Shown piece by piece: positions 1-5,424 of a stretch of 6,316 nucleotides of DNA. Origin of the DNA: Chloroflexota bacterium (GTDB taxonomy: Bacteria > Chloroflexota > Limnocylindria > Limnocylindrales > CSP1-4); the NCBI GenBank assembly GCA_021789355.1, contig JAJYJR010000357.1, positions 1-6,316 of the forward strand. Reading direction: 5' to 3'. The notes beneath the pieces are model-generated. The model was given only the letters and a program-made list of their open reading frames with translations. It searched no databases and was not told the origin of the DNA. Made by a program: the position numbers and the translations under genes. Each line of letters starts with the position of its first letter. The first letter of the stretch is position 1.

Positions 1-107
1 GCCGCCACGGCCTGATCGCCCCCGTCGAGAACCCGGTTCACGTCATCCGGACGGGTCGGGGGTGGGGCCAGATCTGAGCATCACGGTGGGGCCAAATCAG
101 GCCATCA
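1..107. mobile_element. End of an insertion sequence, IS21-like, continuing beyond the left edge
   Basis: Two near-identical 14-mers, GGTGGGGCCAGATC (61-74) and GGTGGGGCCAAATC (85-98), lie 24 bp apart at the very edge of the broken res gene. Repeated short sequences near the ends and a terminal CA dinucleotide (106-107) are typical of IS21-family ends, and ends built on GGTGGGGCCA are familiar from high-G+C IS21-like elements. Host sequence would resume at about 108. A plus-strand reading frame open from the left edge ends with TGA at 75-77 (24 visible residues, ending GRGWGQI). It could be the C-terminus of an element-encoded protein, but I do not recognise it. The family assignment rests on the end structure alone, because no transposase is in view. 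Confidence 0.6.
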
Positions 108-531
108 TTCCCAGGCGCTCGTCCCCGGCCTTGACCAGGAGGGCGTTCACGCCGAGCTTCTGGGTGTTCAAGAAGTAGACCGTGCCGGGCGCCAGAGTGC
201 GTTCATCGAACGCACTGTCAATCACAGTGAGCCTGTCTGGGCCGAGCTGAGAGGAGCTCGACAGCATCTTCCGTCGCGTCTGCTCATTCAGCTCTGGCTG
301 GTCGGTGATCCACAGGACCAGCGCCTTCGGGTCGGGTGAGGAGTCCTGGTAGCCGAAGATCAACCGCTCGATGGCAGCGGTTGCGACGATCGTCTTCCCA
401 GACCCGGTCGGGGACGCCAGGATGACCGCCTGGTCCTCGTGAATCGTCCGTGCATCACGGCGAGAGGCACGAAGCTGGGCGACCAGCTTCTCGACTGCCG
501 CGGCCTGGAAGTCCTTGAGGGTCACCCTCAT
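97..531 (-). pseudogene. res: Type III-like restriction helicase subunit (Res), N-terminal fragment cut by an IS
   Basis: The 144-codon product is the beginning of a superfamily 2 helicase of the kind that forms the restriction subunit of type III systems. Visible are an N-terminal FQ element (residues 8-9), a Walker A motif ASPTGSGKT (39-47), motif Ia around LVLWITDQPELNEQT (71-85), and a conserved-looking VYFLNTQKLG segment (118-127). The DEAH box, the later helicase motifs and the C-terminal nuclease domain are absent; Res proteins normally run to about 900-1000 residues. The last codons (MMA and stop) are encoded by the IS end, so native sequence stops near residue 141. The start codon overlaps the mod stop by 4 bp (ATGA, 528-531), which implies translational coupling. 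The fragment keeps the ATP-binding loop but cannot be a working restriction enzyme. The type III assignment rests on the N-terminal motifs plus the mod neighbour. Confidence 0.85.
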
Positions 532-2660
532 CCGGCCGACTCCCGACCGTTCTTGAAGGATCGGAGGTAGTCGCGCGGGAGCATCCGCACCGTCAACGTG
601 GCGGGGAGCTGTTCGGTGAGCTCCGAGAATGCGTCCTCGGAGTCAGTCAGAACGAAGACGTGAGTCACATCCTGTCGGCCATCGAGAGCGGCAAGCAGGC
701 CCTCAACGCCAGAGGGCCGCGCAAGGAAGGCGTACGGGCCGTCCGCGGCGACGGAGAAGTCGGCGGCCCGGTCGATCCCCTCGCGCTTCCCGCGACTGCC
801 AGCCGAGAGCCAGAGGGTCGGCAAGAGCTCATCGAAGCGTCTTCCGAGCTCGAGCTCAGCAGGGTCGAGGTAGTCGACGCGCAGGTACTCGACGTTCTCC
901 TCAAGCCCATCCGCGTACTCGCTGCCGTCAAGGTAGGTTCCGTCAACTGGGGCTCCGTTCGGCCGGCGGCCGGTCACGGCGGCCGACACCCGTGGGCGTG
1001 TTACCGCCTCGAAGATCCCATGTCGGTCGAACTCCGGATCGCCACGGAAGTGACCGCTCCGGTTGAGATGCCGCGCAAGATCCTCTCCCACCTCGTTGTT
1101 CGTAACGAGTAAGCAGCGCCGACGACCGCCATCTTCCGCGTTGAGGAGCATGGTCGCGTGCAACGTCGTGCCCGACCCGGCGAAGGCATCCAAGATGAGC
1201 GCATCCGGCCTGTCGTGGACGAGGATGTCCAGTGTGTCGCGGACCGCGTAGAGCGACTTAGGGAAGGTGAACAGGTTACGTTCGCCCAGGAAGCTCGCGA
1301 GTAGGGCGCTGCCATAGACACCCGCGGCGTGACGGCCACGGTTCCAGATCGTCTTGACCGAGACGGGCCTGTCCTCGGCTCGCTCAAGTCGCACGACGCC
1401 GTTGTCGTCTCGCCCGACGACCCGGATCGCACCTCTCTCGATCAGCGCAGCTGTGCTATCTGCGATGTAGAGGATCGTCCACGTGTTCCGGGTGCGGTCA
1501 TAACCACCGAGCTTCACGTACCCTTGCTCGATCAGGCGTTGCAGCTTCGCGGGACCAATCCGCCAACGCCCGTTCGATCCGTCGCCCCGCATCGGCCAGG
1601 CGGCCGTATGCCCGTTGACCTTGGCGCTGAGGTCCGGTTCGCCTTCCAGCAGCAGCTCACCCACACCCAAGACTCGTTGAGCATCTTCGTCGATCAGCAC
1701 CGGGTAGAACGTGCCGGGGTGCCCTGCTCGCCCCGAGGACGGCCCGCCACGGATCAGACGCTCCCATCGCACGACGTTGCCGGCGCTACCCCTCGGTTGC
1801 TCTGACAGAAAGTCGTCGCCGTGCCCTACCGGCGCTGGGGCGTTTCCGAAGAACAGGAAGAACGCCTGCTCGTCTACCCGTGCGAGTCCACCGACGCGGT
1901 TCTGCCCCGTTGGGTTGGTCACGATCGCCACCATCTGGCGGCGAGCATCAGGAAAGACCTGGTCGAGCAGCATTCCGAGGTGGTGCACCTCGTGCTCGTC
2001 GATCGTCACGACCATGACCCCATCCGGCCTCAGCAACCTTCGTGCAAGCCGAAGGCGCTTCTCCATAAACGAGAGCCACTTGCTGTGTTGCCAGGAGTCG
2101 TTGTCGTCGACGTATGCGTTGTTGTAGGTCCAGTCGTGGGCTCCGGTGTTGTAGGGCGGATCAAGGTAGATGACGTCCACCTGCCCCTCGAGCGAAAAGC
2201 CGAACAAGTCGAGAGCGTGGTAGTTCTCGCCCTCGATGACGGCGTGGAATGGCTTGTCTCCGCCTCGCTCGACTCGGCCGACGGAGGTCAGGGCAGGGTA
2301 GACGGTCTCCCCGAAGGTCTTCCTCACGAGTACGTCGGTGCAGTCAACTATCTCCGGCTCGCCCGGCGCGGCGTGGCCGCGACGGGGTGCCCTCGTCTCC
2401 CCGGCTGGGATTGGGGCGACAACCAACTCCTCTCCGCGGACTTCCAGCACCCGGAGAGGCGTGTCCTTCGAGTCGCGGCGCTTCACGACCGTCGAGCCGA
2501 CCCGGATCGGGGCGTTCAGGAGGAGCGTGGTCTCGGGGATATGTCGCTCGAACAACAGTCCGAACTGCTGTCGGCGCTTCAGGGTGGCGACTTCGGCCGC
2601 GATCTCCTGGCGCAGGGCGTCGTCGGCCACGAGGTCAACGAGCTGTTCGATCCGCGCCAC
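528..2660 (-). CDS. mod: Type III-like adenine-specific DNA methyltransferase (Mod)
   Basis: This 710-residue protein should transfer a methyl group from S-adenosylmethionine to adenine in a specific DNA site and, in type III systems, also supplies target recognition for Res. The catalytic motif IV DPPY is at residues 167-170 (context YLDPPYNTG). The AdoMet-binding motif I, DAFAGSGTT, comes much later at 491-499, preceded by an FPKSLYAVRDTL segment (466-477) resembling motif X. Motif IV before motif I marks the beta class. The long stretch between them (about 245-465) is where the target recognition domain should lie. The C-terminal part (from about 590, ENVEYLRVDYLDP, to YLRSFKNG near the end) matches a pattern I associate with methyltransferases paired with helicase-type Res proteins. 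The start is GTG at 2658-2660, with a GGGAGGG ribosome site 9 nt upstream (2670-2676). It overlaps res by 4 bp. Length and motifs look complete, so it is probably active although its partner is broken. No recognition sequence can be inferred. Confidence 0.9.
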   Translation of the reverse strand: MARIEQLVDLVADDALRQEIAAEVATLKRRQQFGLLFERHIPETTLLLNAPIRVGSTVVKRRDSKDTPLRVLEVRGEELVVAPIPAGETRAPRRGHAAPGEPEIVDCTDVLVRKTFGETVYPALTSVGRVERGGDKPFHAVIEGENYHALDLFGFSLEGQVDVIYLDPPYNTGAHDWTYNNAYVDDNDSWQHSKWLSFMEKRLRLARRLLRPDGVMVVTIDEHEVHHLGMLLDQVFPDARRQMVAIVTNPTGQNRVGGLARVDEQAFFLFFGNAPAPVGHGDDFLSEQPRGSAGNVVRWERLIRGGPSSGRAGHPGTFYPVLIDEDAQRVLGVGELLLEGEPDLSAKVNGHTAAWPMRGDGSNGRWRIGPAKLQRLIEQGYVKLGGYDRTRNTWTILYIADSTAALIERGAIRVVGRDDNGVVRLERAEDRPVSVKTIWNRGRHAAGVYGSALLASFLGERNLFTFPKSLYAVRDTLDILVHDRPDALILDAFAGSGTTLHATMLLNAEDGGRRRCLLVTNNEVGEDLARHLNRSGHFRGDPEFDRHGIFEAVTRPRVSAAVTGRRPNGAPVDGTYLDGSEYADGLEENVEYLRVDYLDPAELELGRRFDELLPTLWLSAGSRGKREGIDRAADFSVAADGPYAFLARPSGVEGLLAALDGRQDVTHVFVLTDSEDAFSELTEQLPATLTVRMLPRDYLRSFKNGRESAG

Positions 2661-2684
2661 CTGTGGGTTCCCTCCCGCACATCG

Positions 2685-2697
2685 AGGCTATCAGCCT
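2685..2697. promoter_or_regulatory. Small inverted repeat in the mod leader
   Basis: AGGCT-atc-AGCCT is a perfect 5-bp inverted repeat 25 bp upstream of the mod start, covering the end of the possible 32-codon ORF and its TGA TAG stops. It could be an operator or a small RNA hairpin in the mod leader. It is short enough to be chance. Confidence 0.2.
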
Positions 2698-2789
2698 ACC
2701 CGCTTGAGGACCACCTGTGCGGCGCGCAGTGAGGCAGCCTGAGCGCCCCACAAGCGTCTGAAGATCCCGATCGTACTCGGTCCGCTCAT
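2691..2789 (-). CDS. Possible 32-residue ORF upstream of mod
   Basis: An ATG at 2787-2789 opens a 32-codon frame (starting MSGPSTIGIFRRLWG) that ends with tandem stops TGA TAG, 30 bp before the mod start. The predicted peptide is a basic amphipathic helix in its second half. A weak AGGCGG-like ribosome site lies almost against the ATG. It begins just inside the recombination-site-like palindrome interrupted by the neighbouring element, so that element could supply or remove its promoter. It may be a leader peptide of the RM operon, the remnant of a longer gene cut by the insertion, or not coding at all. I do not recognise it. Confidence 0.25.
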   Translation of the reverse strand: MSGPSTIGIFRRLWGAQAASLRAAQVVLKRVG

Positions 2790-2792
2790 CCG

Positions 2793-2810
2793 CCTGACGA
2801 TAAGAGAAGT
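2793..2810 (+). other. Left half of an interrupted dif-like palindromic site
   Basis: CCTGACGATAA (2793-2803) followed by GAGAAG (2804-2809) and T2810 is the left arm plus centre of a palindrome whose other arm, TTATCGCGGAG, lies at 3403-3413 behind a second copy of GAGAAG (3397-3402). Joining the two across the element restores an 11-6-11 site. Its left arm matches that of the intact site at 4787-4814 in 10 of 11 bases, and its right arm in 8 of 11. The duplicated bases AGAGAAGT (2803-2810) are the left copy of the flanking direct repeat. Confidence 0.65.
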
Positions 2811-2847
2811 CCTGCTTATCCGGTTGACTCAGCCCGCCACAAGATGT
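2811..2847 (+). repeat. Left terminal inverted repeat of the 585-bp element
   Basis: The conserved core TGCTTATCCGGTTG (2813-2826) and CTCAGC (2828-2833) is followed by CCACAA (2837-2842) and ATGT (2844-2847). It pairs with the right repeat at 3359-3395. With the flanking CGATAA at 2798-2803, the sequence CGATAAG...CTTATCCG also forms a local inverted repeat across the junction. Confidence 0.75.
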
Positions 2848-2960
2848 GGGTTCTGAGCCGACCCAGACAAGGTCTGGCCCATCGAACGCAAGGGCCGTGC
2901 CGCAGATCGAGGGCGTCGCCATCCCGTGCCGGCTCTTCGCATCCGCAGATCGATCGTGGC

Positions 2961-3224
2961 TCAGGGGGCCTTTCCGCGTTCCCGTCGCTTACGGGCCCGG
3001 CGTTCCACATAGAACCCCAGGGCAAGGCCGCCGAGCAGCGCCAAGACTGCAATCGGGGCGCCATCCTCGGTCCACACCATGATCCCGGAGAGGATTGCCA
3101 GCGGAAGCCAGTGCCAGTGCACCCGCGCGAGCATGCGCCTCATGGCCAGGCGGCGTGGTCTGGGGGGCAGGTCGGGCAGTCCGGCAGACGAGCTGCGGTC
3201 ATCGCGTCGTTGTGGAACCCGCAT
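2961..3224 (-). CDS. Small two-helix membrane protein carried by the element
   Basis: The 87-residue product has an arginine-rich N-terminus (about residues 1-35), two hydrophobic stretches likely to span the membrane (about 40-51, around WLPLAILSGIMVW, and about 56-72, around IAVLALLGGLALGFYV) and a strongly basic tail (ERRARKRRERGKAP). By the positive-inside rule, both termini would sit in the cytoplasm with a short acidic loop (TEDGA) outside. It is the only plausible gene inside the 585-bp element. The ATG at 3222-3224 is preceded by TAGGAT with a 6-nt gap and no clear ribosome site, the usual layout of a leaderless transcript. A later start at residue 28 or 31 would remove the basic leader and leave the helices unchanged. 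The family is not recognised. A membrane-active small toxin or a simple passenger are both possible, and nothing here decides. Confidence 0.5.
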   Translation of the reverse strand: MRVPQRRDDRSSSAGLPDLPPRPRRLAMRRMLARVHWHWLPLAILSGIMVWTEDGAPIAVLALLGGLALGFYVERRARKRRERGKAP

Positions 3225-3230
3225 GTCCCG

Positions 3231-3236
3231 ATCCTA
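3231..3236 (-). promoter_or_regulatory. Possible -10 box for a leaderless transcript of the small membrane protein
   Basis: TAGGAT on the minus strand ends 6 nt before the ATG at 3224, so transcription would begin about at the start codon. No good -35 hexamer is seen, so this rests on the -10 sequence and the spacing. Confidence 0.3.
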
Positions 3237-3270
3237 TGCCGCCTGCGCGTGCGTGGACACCCCCGTGGGC

Positions 3271-3292
3271 GAGATCGATCTTCACCGATCTC
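3271..3292. repeat. Perfect 7-bp inverted repeat inside the mobile element
   Basis: GAGATCG, 8-nt spacer, CGATCTC. It lies 46 bp upstream of the small membrane protein start and about 65 bp inside the right terminal repeat. It could be an operator for that gene or a protein-binding site of the element. Confidence 0.35.
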
Positions 3293-3358
3293 CAACGCCG
3301 CGATGCGGCACTGCGACGAGCATGCGCGACCGGTCGAGCACGTCAATCTCTGACCACT

Positions 3359-3395
3359 ACATGTTGTGGTCTGCTGAGACAACCGGATAAGCAAG
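3359..3395 (-). repeat. Right terminal inverted repeat of the 585-bp element
   Basis: On the plus strand this reads GCTGAGACAACCGGATAAGCA (3373-3393) next to the outer direct repeat, preceded by the inner blocks ACAT and TTGTGG. It is the inverse of the left repeat at 2811-2847. Its inner part (3360-3388) is also matched by the distant copy at 6237-6265. Confidence 0.75.
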
Positions 3396-3413
3396 AGAGA
3401 AGTTATCGCGGAG
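3396..3413 (+). other. Right half of the interrupted dif-like site
   Basis: The second copy of AGAGAAGT (3396-3403) continues into TTATCGCGGAG (3403-3413), the right arm of the palindrome whose left arm lies at 2793-2803. This half-site defines the element's right border. Confidence 0.65.
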
Positions 3414-3517
3414 ACCGGCTCGCGAACCGCACCCGAGCCCGGGAGCTGGTCCGCGAGTTCGAGTGGGGCTGGCACGTGGGCGTTGCTCGGTCCAGGGCGG
3501 CGCGGTGCGTCCCCTGC

Positions 3518-3530
3518 GCGGGCCGCCCGC
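3518..3530. terminator. GC hairpin directly after the HNH gene stop
   Basis: GCGGG-ccg-CCCGC is a perfect 5-bp stem starting 1 nt downstream of the stop codon at 3532-3534 (minus strand). No T-run follows, so it would be at most a weak or factor-assisted terminator. In such GC-rich DNA it may be chance. Confidence 0.25.
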
Positions 3531-3531
3531 T

Positions 3532-4659
3532 CTACGCGCCGCCCGTTCCGCCGCCGCCCAGGTCGGATGACGACGGGTGGACCGGCTCCAGGCGCTTGGC
3601 GACGAAGGCGCCGCCCTGATCCTCCAGCAGGAGCTCGCGGCCGTTGAGCTGGTTGTAGCGGGCCTGGACCGCCTCGGCCCCACCCGCGGCGATGACGTGG
3701 GCGCCGTCGGCTCTCGTCTCGACGAGGTACCCAACGCCACACTCGCAGCCCGTTACGAACGCGTGGACCACCCCCTCCATCCCACGATAGCCGAGTAGGG
3801 CCGGGTAGTAGAAGACGTGCTTTCCGCAGAGCGCGTCGCACTCGACCATCGGCCCGACCAGCCGGCCCTCGGCCAGGTCCACGGCGGGGCCCCACGGGCC
3901 TATCGCAAGCGGCGCGTCCTCGACGGTTAGCAGATTCCCGCCGCAGAGCGCGATGAGGTCCGCCTCCCCGAGGCTCGAGCCTGGGGGCCAGACGATGCGC
4001 CCGGCCGGCGGCCACAGCCGCGTCAGCCCGGGGCCCGCCGACAGGCGCACCTCCACGGTCGGGGTCGTGAACCGGACGCCCTGGAGAACGAGCTGCCCGA
4101 CGATGACCGTCATGAGGTAGGCGTGCGGGCGCTCGGCGGGCGAGCCGCCGGCATCGACGACGACCGGCGTCACCTGCTCATGGGCGCCGCCCGGGCCGAG
4201 GTACCGGCCGATCCAGAACTGGCTCGCGTCGAGCGGGGCGGTCGCCTCGCGCGTGTCGTAGAGCGCCCGGTACTCGCCTGGCGGCAGCCCGTAGCCGCTC
4301 GCCCGGTCCCTCTCCGGCGAGACGAGCATGGCCACCAGCGCGGTCTTCTGCGTCCACGCGGCTACGATCCCCAGGTCGGCCTCCTCAACCGCGGCGGGCT
4401 GCCCCAGGATGAGCGGTCTGAGGATCCGGCGCGCCTGTGCCTCGAGCCGGCTCATCCAGCCGCCGTTGCAGGCGGCGCACACGTCGCGCACCGTGACCTC
4501 GAACGGGCGGCCAACACCGAGGGCCCGGGGCAGGCGGTTGAGCCAGCCCGCCTGATGGGAGACCGGGGTGCCATCGAGGCCCATGCCCTTGAGCCAGGCC
4601 GGGAGCACGTGCTCCTTGGTCTGGCGCCCCGCGCGACCGCAGAACACGCACACGCCCAT
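3532..4659 (-). CDS. HNH-type zinc-finger nuclease-like protein with a long C-terminal extension
   Basis: The 375-residue product opens with a treble-clef HNH signature: Cys4-x2-Cys7, then KEHVLPAWL with Glu16-His17 as the likely catalytic base region, and Cys61-x2-Cys64-Asn65 followed by GWM. This CxxC...EHxxPxWL...CxxCN...W arrangement is common in actinobacterial proteins annotated as HNH endonucleases; the substrate is not known. Residues about 70-235 follow the usual body of such proteins, ending in the WPP repeats near 216-226. Residues about 240-375 look like an added domain with a second group of possible metal ligands (Cys274, Cys278, His281, Cys305, Cys307) and a glycine-rich tail. 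The ATG at 4657-4659 has no ribosome site but a TATCCT 8 nt upstream, suggesting a leaderless transcript. The gene stands alone between two dif-like sites (about 3403 and 4800). A defence or mobile-element nuclease role is inference. It could also be a zinc-binding protein without nuclease activity. Confidence 0.8.
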   Translation of the reverse strand: MGVCVFCGRAGRQTKEHVLPAWLKGMGLDGTPVSHQAGWLNRLPRALGVGRPFEVTVRDVCAACNGGWMSRLEAQARRILRPLILGQPAAVEEADLGIVAAWTQKTALVAMLVSPERDRASGYGLPPGEYRALYDTREATAPLDASQFWIGRYLGPGGAHEQVTPVVVDAGGSPAERPHAYLMTVIVGQLVLQGVRFTTPTVEVRLSAGPGLTRLWPPAGRIVWPPGSSLGEADLIALCGGNLLTVEDAPLAIGPWGPAVDLAEGRLVGPMVECDALCGKHVFYYPALLGYRGMEGVVHAFVTGCECGVGYLVETRADGAHVIAAGGAEAVQARYNQLNGRELLLEDQGGAFVAKRLEPVHPSSSDLGGGGTGGA

Positions 4660-4667
4660 CGAGGCGG

Positions 4668-4673
4668 AGGATA
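4668..4673 (-). promoter_or_regulatory. Possible -10 box of the HNH gene
   Basis: TATCCT on the minus strand sits 8 nt before the ATG at 4659, consistent with a leaderless mRNA. No convincing -35 element is visible. Confidence 0.3.
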
Positions 4674-4743
4674 GACCAGGATCGCCTCGGTCCGGCCGCC
4701 GTCACGGCACTGGAACGCGACGAACGTCCTCGGCGGTTAGTGA

Positions 4744-4757
4744 GCCCGCGTGCGGGC
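4744..4757. repeat. GC-rich perfect palindrome
   Basis: GCCCGC-gt-GCGGGC has 6-bp arms and is the leftmost of three inverted repeats in the 216-bp gap between the HNH gene and the unknown pair. It may help end transcription arriving from the pair, but it lacks a T-run on either side. Confidence 0.3.
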
Positions 4758-4768
4758 GGCGTTGCCGC

Positions 4769-4785
4769 GCGGATCGCAGATCCGC
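4769..4785. terminator. Perfect 7-bp hairpin between the unknown pair and the HNH gene
   Basis: GCGGATC-gca-GATCCGC, about 90 bp downstream of the stop of the 182-residue gene at 4876. Together with the neighbouring palindrome it could terminate leftward transcription. Without a T-run, a protein-binding role is equally possible. Confidence 0.3.
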
Positions 4786-4786
4786 C

Positions 4787-4814
4787 CGTGACGATAAGTA
4801 TGATTATCGTGATG
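4787..4814 (+). other. Intact dif-like palindromic recombination-type site
   Basis: The arm CGTGACGATAA, the 6-bp centre GTATGA and the arm TTATCGTGATG make an 11-6-11 layout, with a perfect core palindrome ACGATAA/TTATCGT. Sites for XerC/XerD (dif) have this layout, with ATAA and TTAT bordering a 6-bp centre. By hand comparison with the Escherichia coli dif as I remember it, 13 of 22 arm bases agree, mostly the inner ones, so this is similarity of design rather than a clear dif match. It is strikingly AT-rich against its surroundings. Its sister site was split by the 585-bp element. An operator for a dimeric repressor is the main alternative. Confidence 0.5.
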
Positions 4815-4875
4815 CCACCGGTGCCGCTGCGCGCGTCGGTACCCCGGGGCAGGGGAGCCGGGTGTGGAGACGACC

Positions 4876-5424
4876 TCAGTCCGCGCCGTCGTTCCCCAGG
4901 TTGACGGGACCCGCGATGTTGACCTGGCGCTTCGCGATGTTGACCTGCACCGTCGGCACGAGCAGGCGCCGGACCTCGGCGAGGCTGCGCAGCGCCTTGA
5001 GGTACTGGCGGGCGGCGCGATCCTGGCGCCGCTGGTAGGGCTCCACCGCACTCGCAGGCAGGTCCTTCACGGCTCGCGCGTATGTGAGGTCGGCGTGGTA
5101 GGAGTGCAGCCAGCAGGCCACCACGCGCTCCGCCAGCAGGCGCTCGAGGGGCGATGCCTCCGGTCCGGCGAGCTCGGCCCGCAGGGCGGCGAGTCGGCGG
5201 CGCAGCCCCTCCTTCTTCAGCGTGCTGTCGGCAGACCAGAGGTCGACGACGGCGGTCTCGGCCGCGGCGGCGAGATCGCCGTACGCGTCCCAGACGGAGG
5301 GGACGACATCGAACACCTGCGCCACGAGGGCGAGGGCGGCCTGGTCCCCGTGGTCCGCCTGCTTCGTGGCCGCCTCGATCCGGGCGATGAGTGCGCGGTG
5401 CGCGAGCGGCTGCTGCTCAGCCAC
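4876..5424 (-). CDS. Conserved-looking helical protein of unknown function, second gene of the pair
   Basis: The 182-residue product is mostly alpha-helical and rich in Ala, Leu, Arg and Glu. It has no signal peptide, membrane segment or catalytic motif I can name. Notable parts are LWSADSTLKKEGLRRRL (62-78), CWLHSYHADLTYA (104-116), a basic helix YQRRQDRAARQYLKALRSLAEVRRLL split across 130-155, and a tail with the near repeat VQVNIA/RQVNIA (159-171). I chose the GTG at 5422-5424: a GGAGG lies 7 nt upstream, and the start overlaps the stop of the preceding gene by 8 bp, giving translational coupling. An in-frame ATG at 5449-5451 would add nine residues. Helix-rich proteins with a QVNIA-type tail, paired with a small GRGxYYTR protein, recur in my memory of high-G+C and planctomycete genomes, always as hypothetical proteins. 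No function is known to me. The partner relation is inferred from the overlap. Confidence 0.7.
   Translation of the reverse strand: MAEQQPLAHRALIARIEAATKQADHGDQAALALVAQVFDVVPSVWDAYGDLAAAAETAVVDLWSADSTLKKEGLRRRLAALRAELAGPEASPLERLLAERVVACWLHSYHADLTYARAVKDLPASAVEPYQRRQDRAARQYLKALRSLAEVRRLLVPTVQVNIAKRQVNIAGPVNLGNDGAD

Larger units (their letters stand above)
2811..3395. mobile_element. 585-bp non-autonomous mobile element with terminal inverted repeats
   Basis: The ends are imperfect inverted repeats. The left reads C-C-TGCTTATCCGGTTG-A-CTCAGC inward from 2811. The right reads C-T-TGCTTATCCGGTTG-T-CTCAGC inward from 3395 on the minus strand. Similarity continues through CCACAA and ATGT blocks to about 37 bp (31 matches). 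Exact 8-bp copies of AGAGAAGT abut both ends (2803-2810 and 3396-3403). The interior holds no transposase or integrase, only a small two-helix membrane protein gene (2961-3224), so movement would need an enzyme supplied from elsewhere. Two readings fit. One is a DDE transposition leaving an 8-bp target duplication. The other is integration by a tyrosine recombinase at a palindromic core with GAGAAG as the crossover. I favour the second, because the target is itself a palindrome with a sister copy in the window, and the joined ends give 12-bp arms (11 of 12 symmetrical) around GAGAAG. Confidence 0.72.

Noticed and set aside
1821..2732. Long open frame on the plus strand opposite the methyltransferase gene
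   Set aside because: It lies wholly against a gene with clear catalytic motifs, and its own translation shows no domain. Long antisense frames are expected in GC-rich DNA.
2635..2922. 95-codon minus-strand frame running across the left end of the mobile element into mod
   Set aside because: It overlaps the mod start region, crosses the element border and has no domain. It exists only because of the insertion junction.
4787..4814. The palindrome as the chromosomal dif site itself
   Set aside because: Only the inner ATAA/TTAT bases agree well with the dif sequence I remember, and a near copy exists nearby, whereas a chromosome has one dif. I keep it as dif-like.
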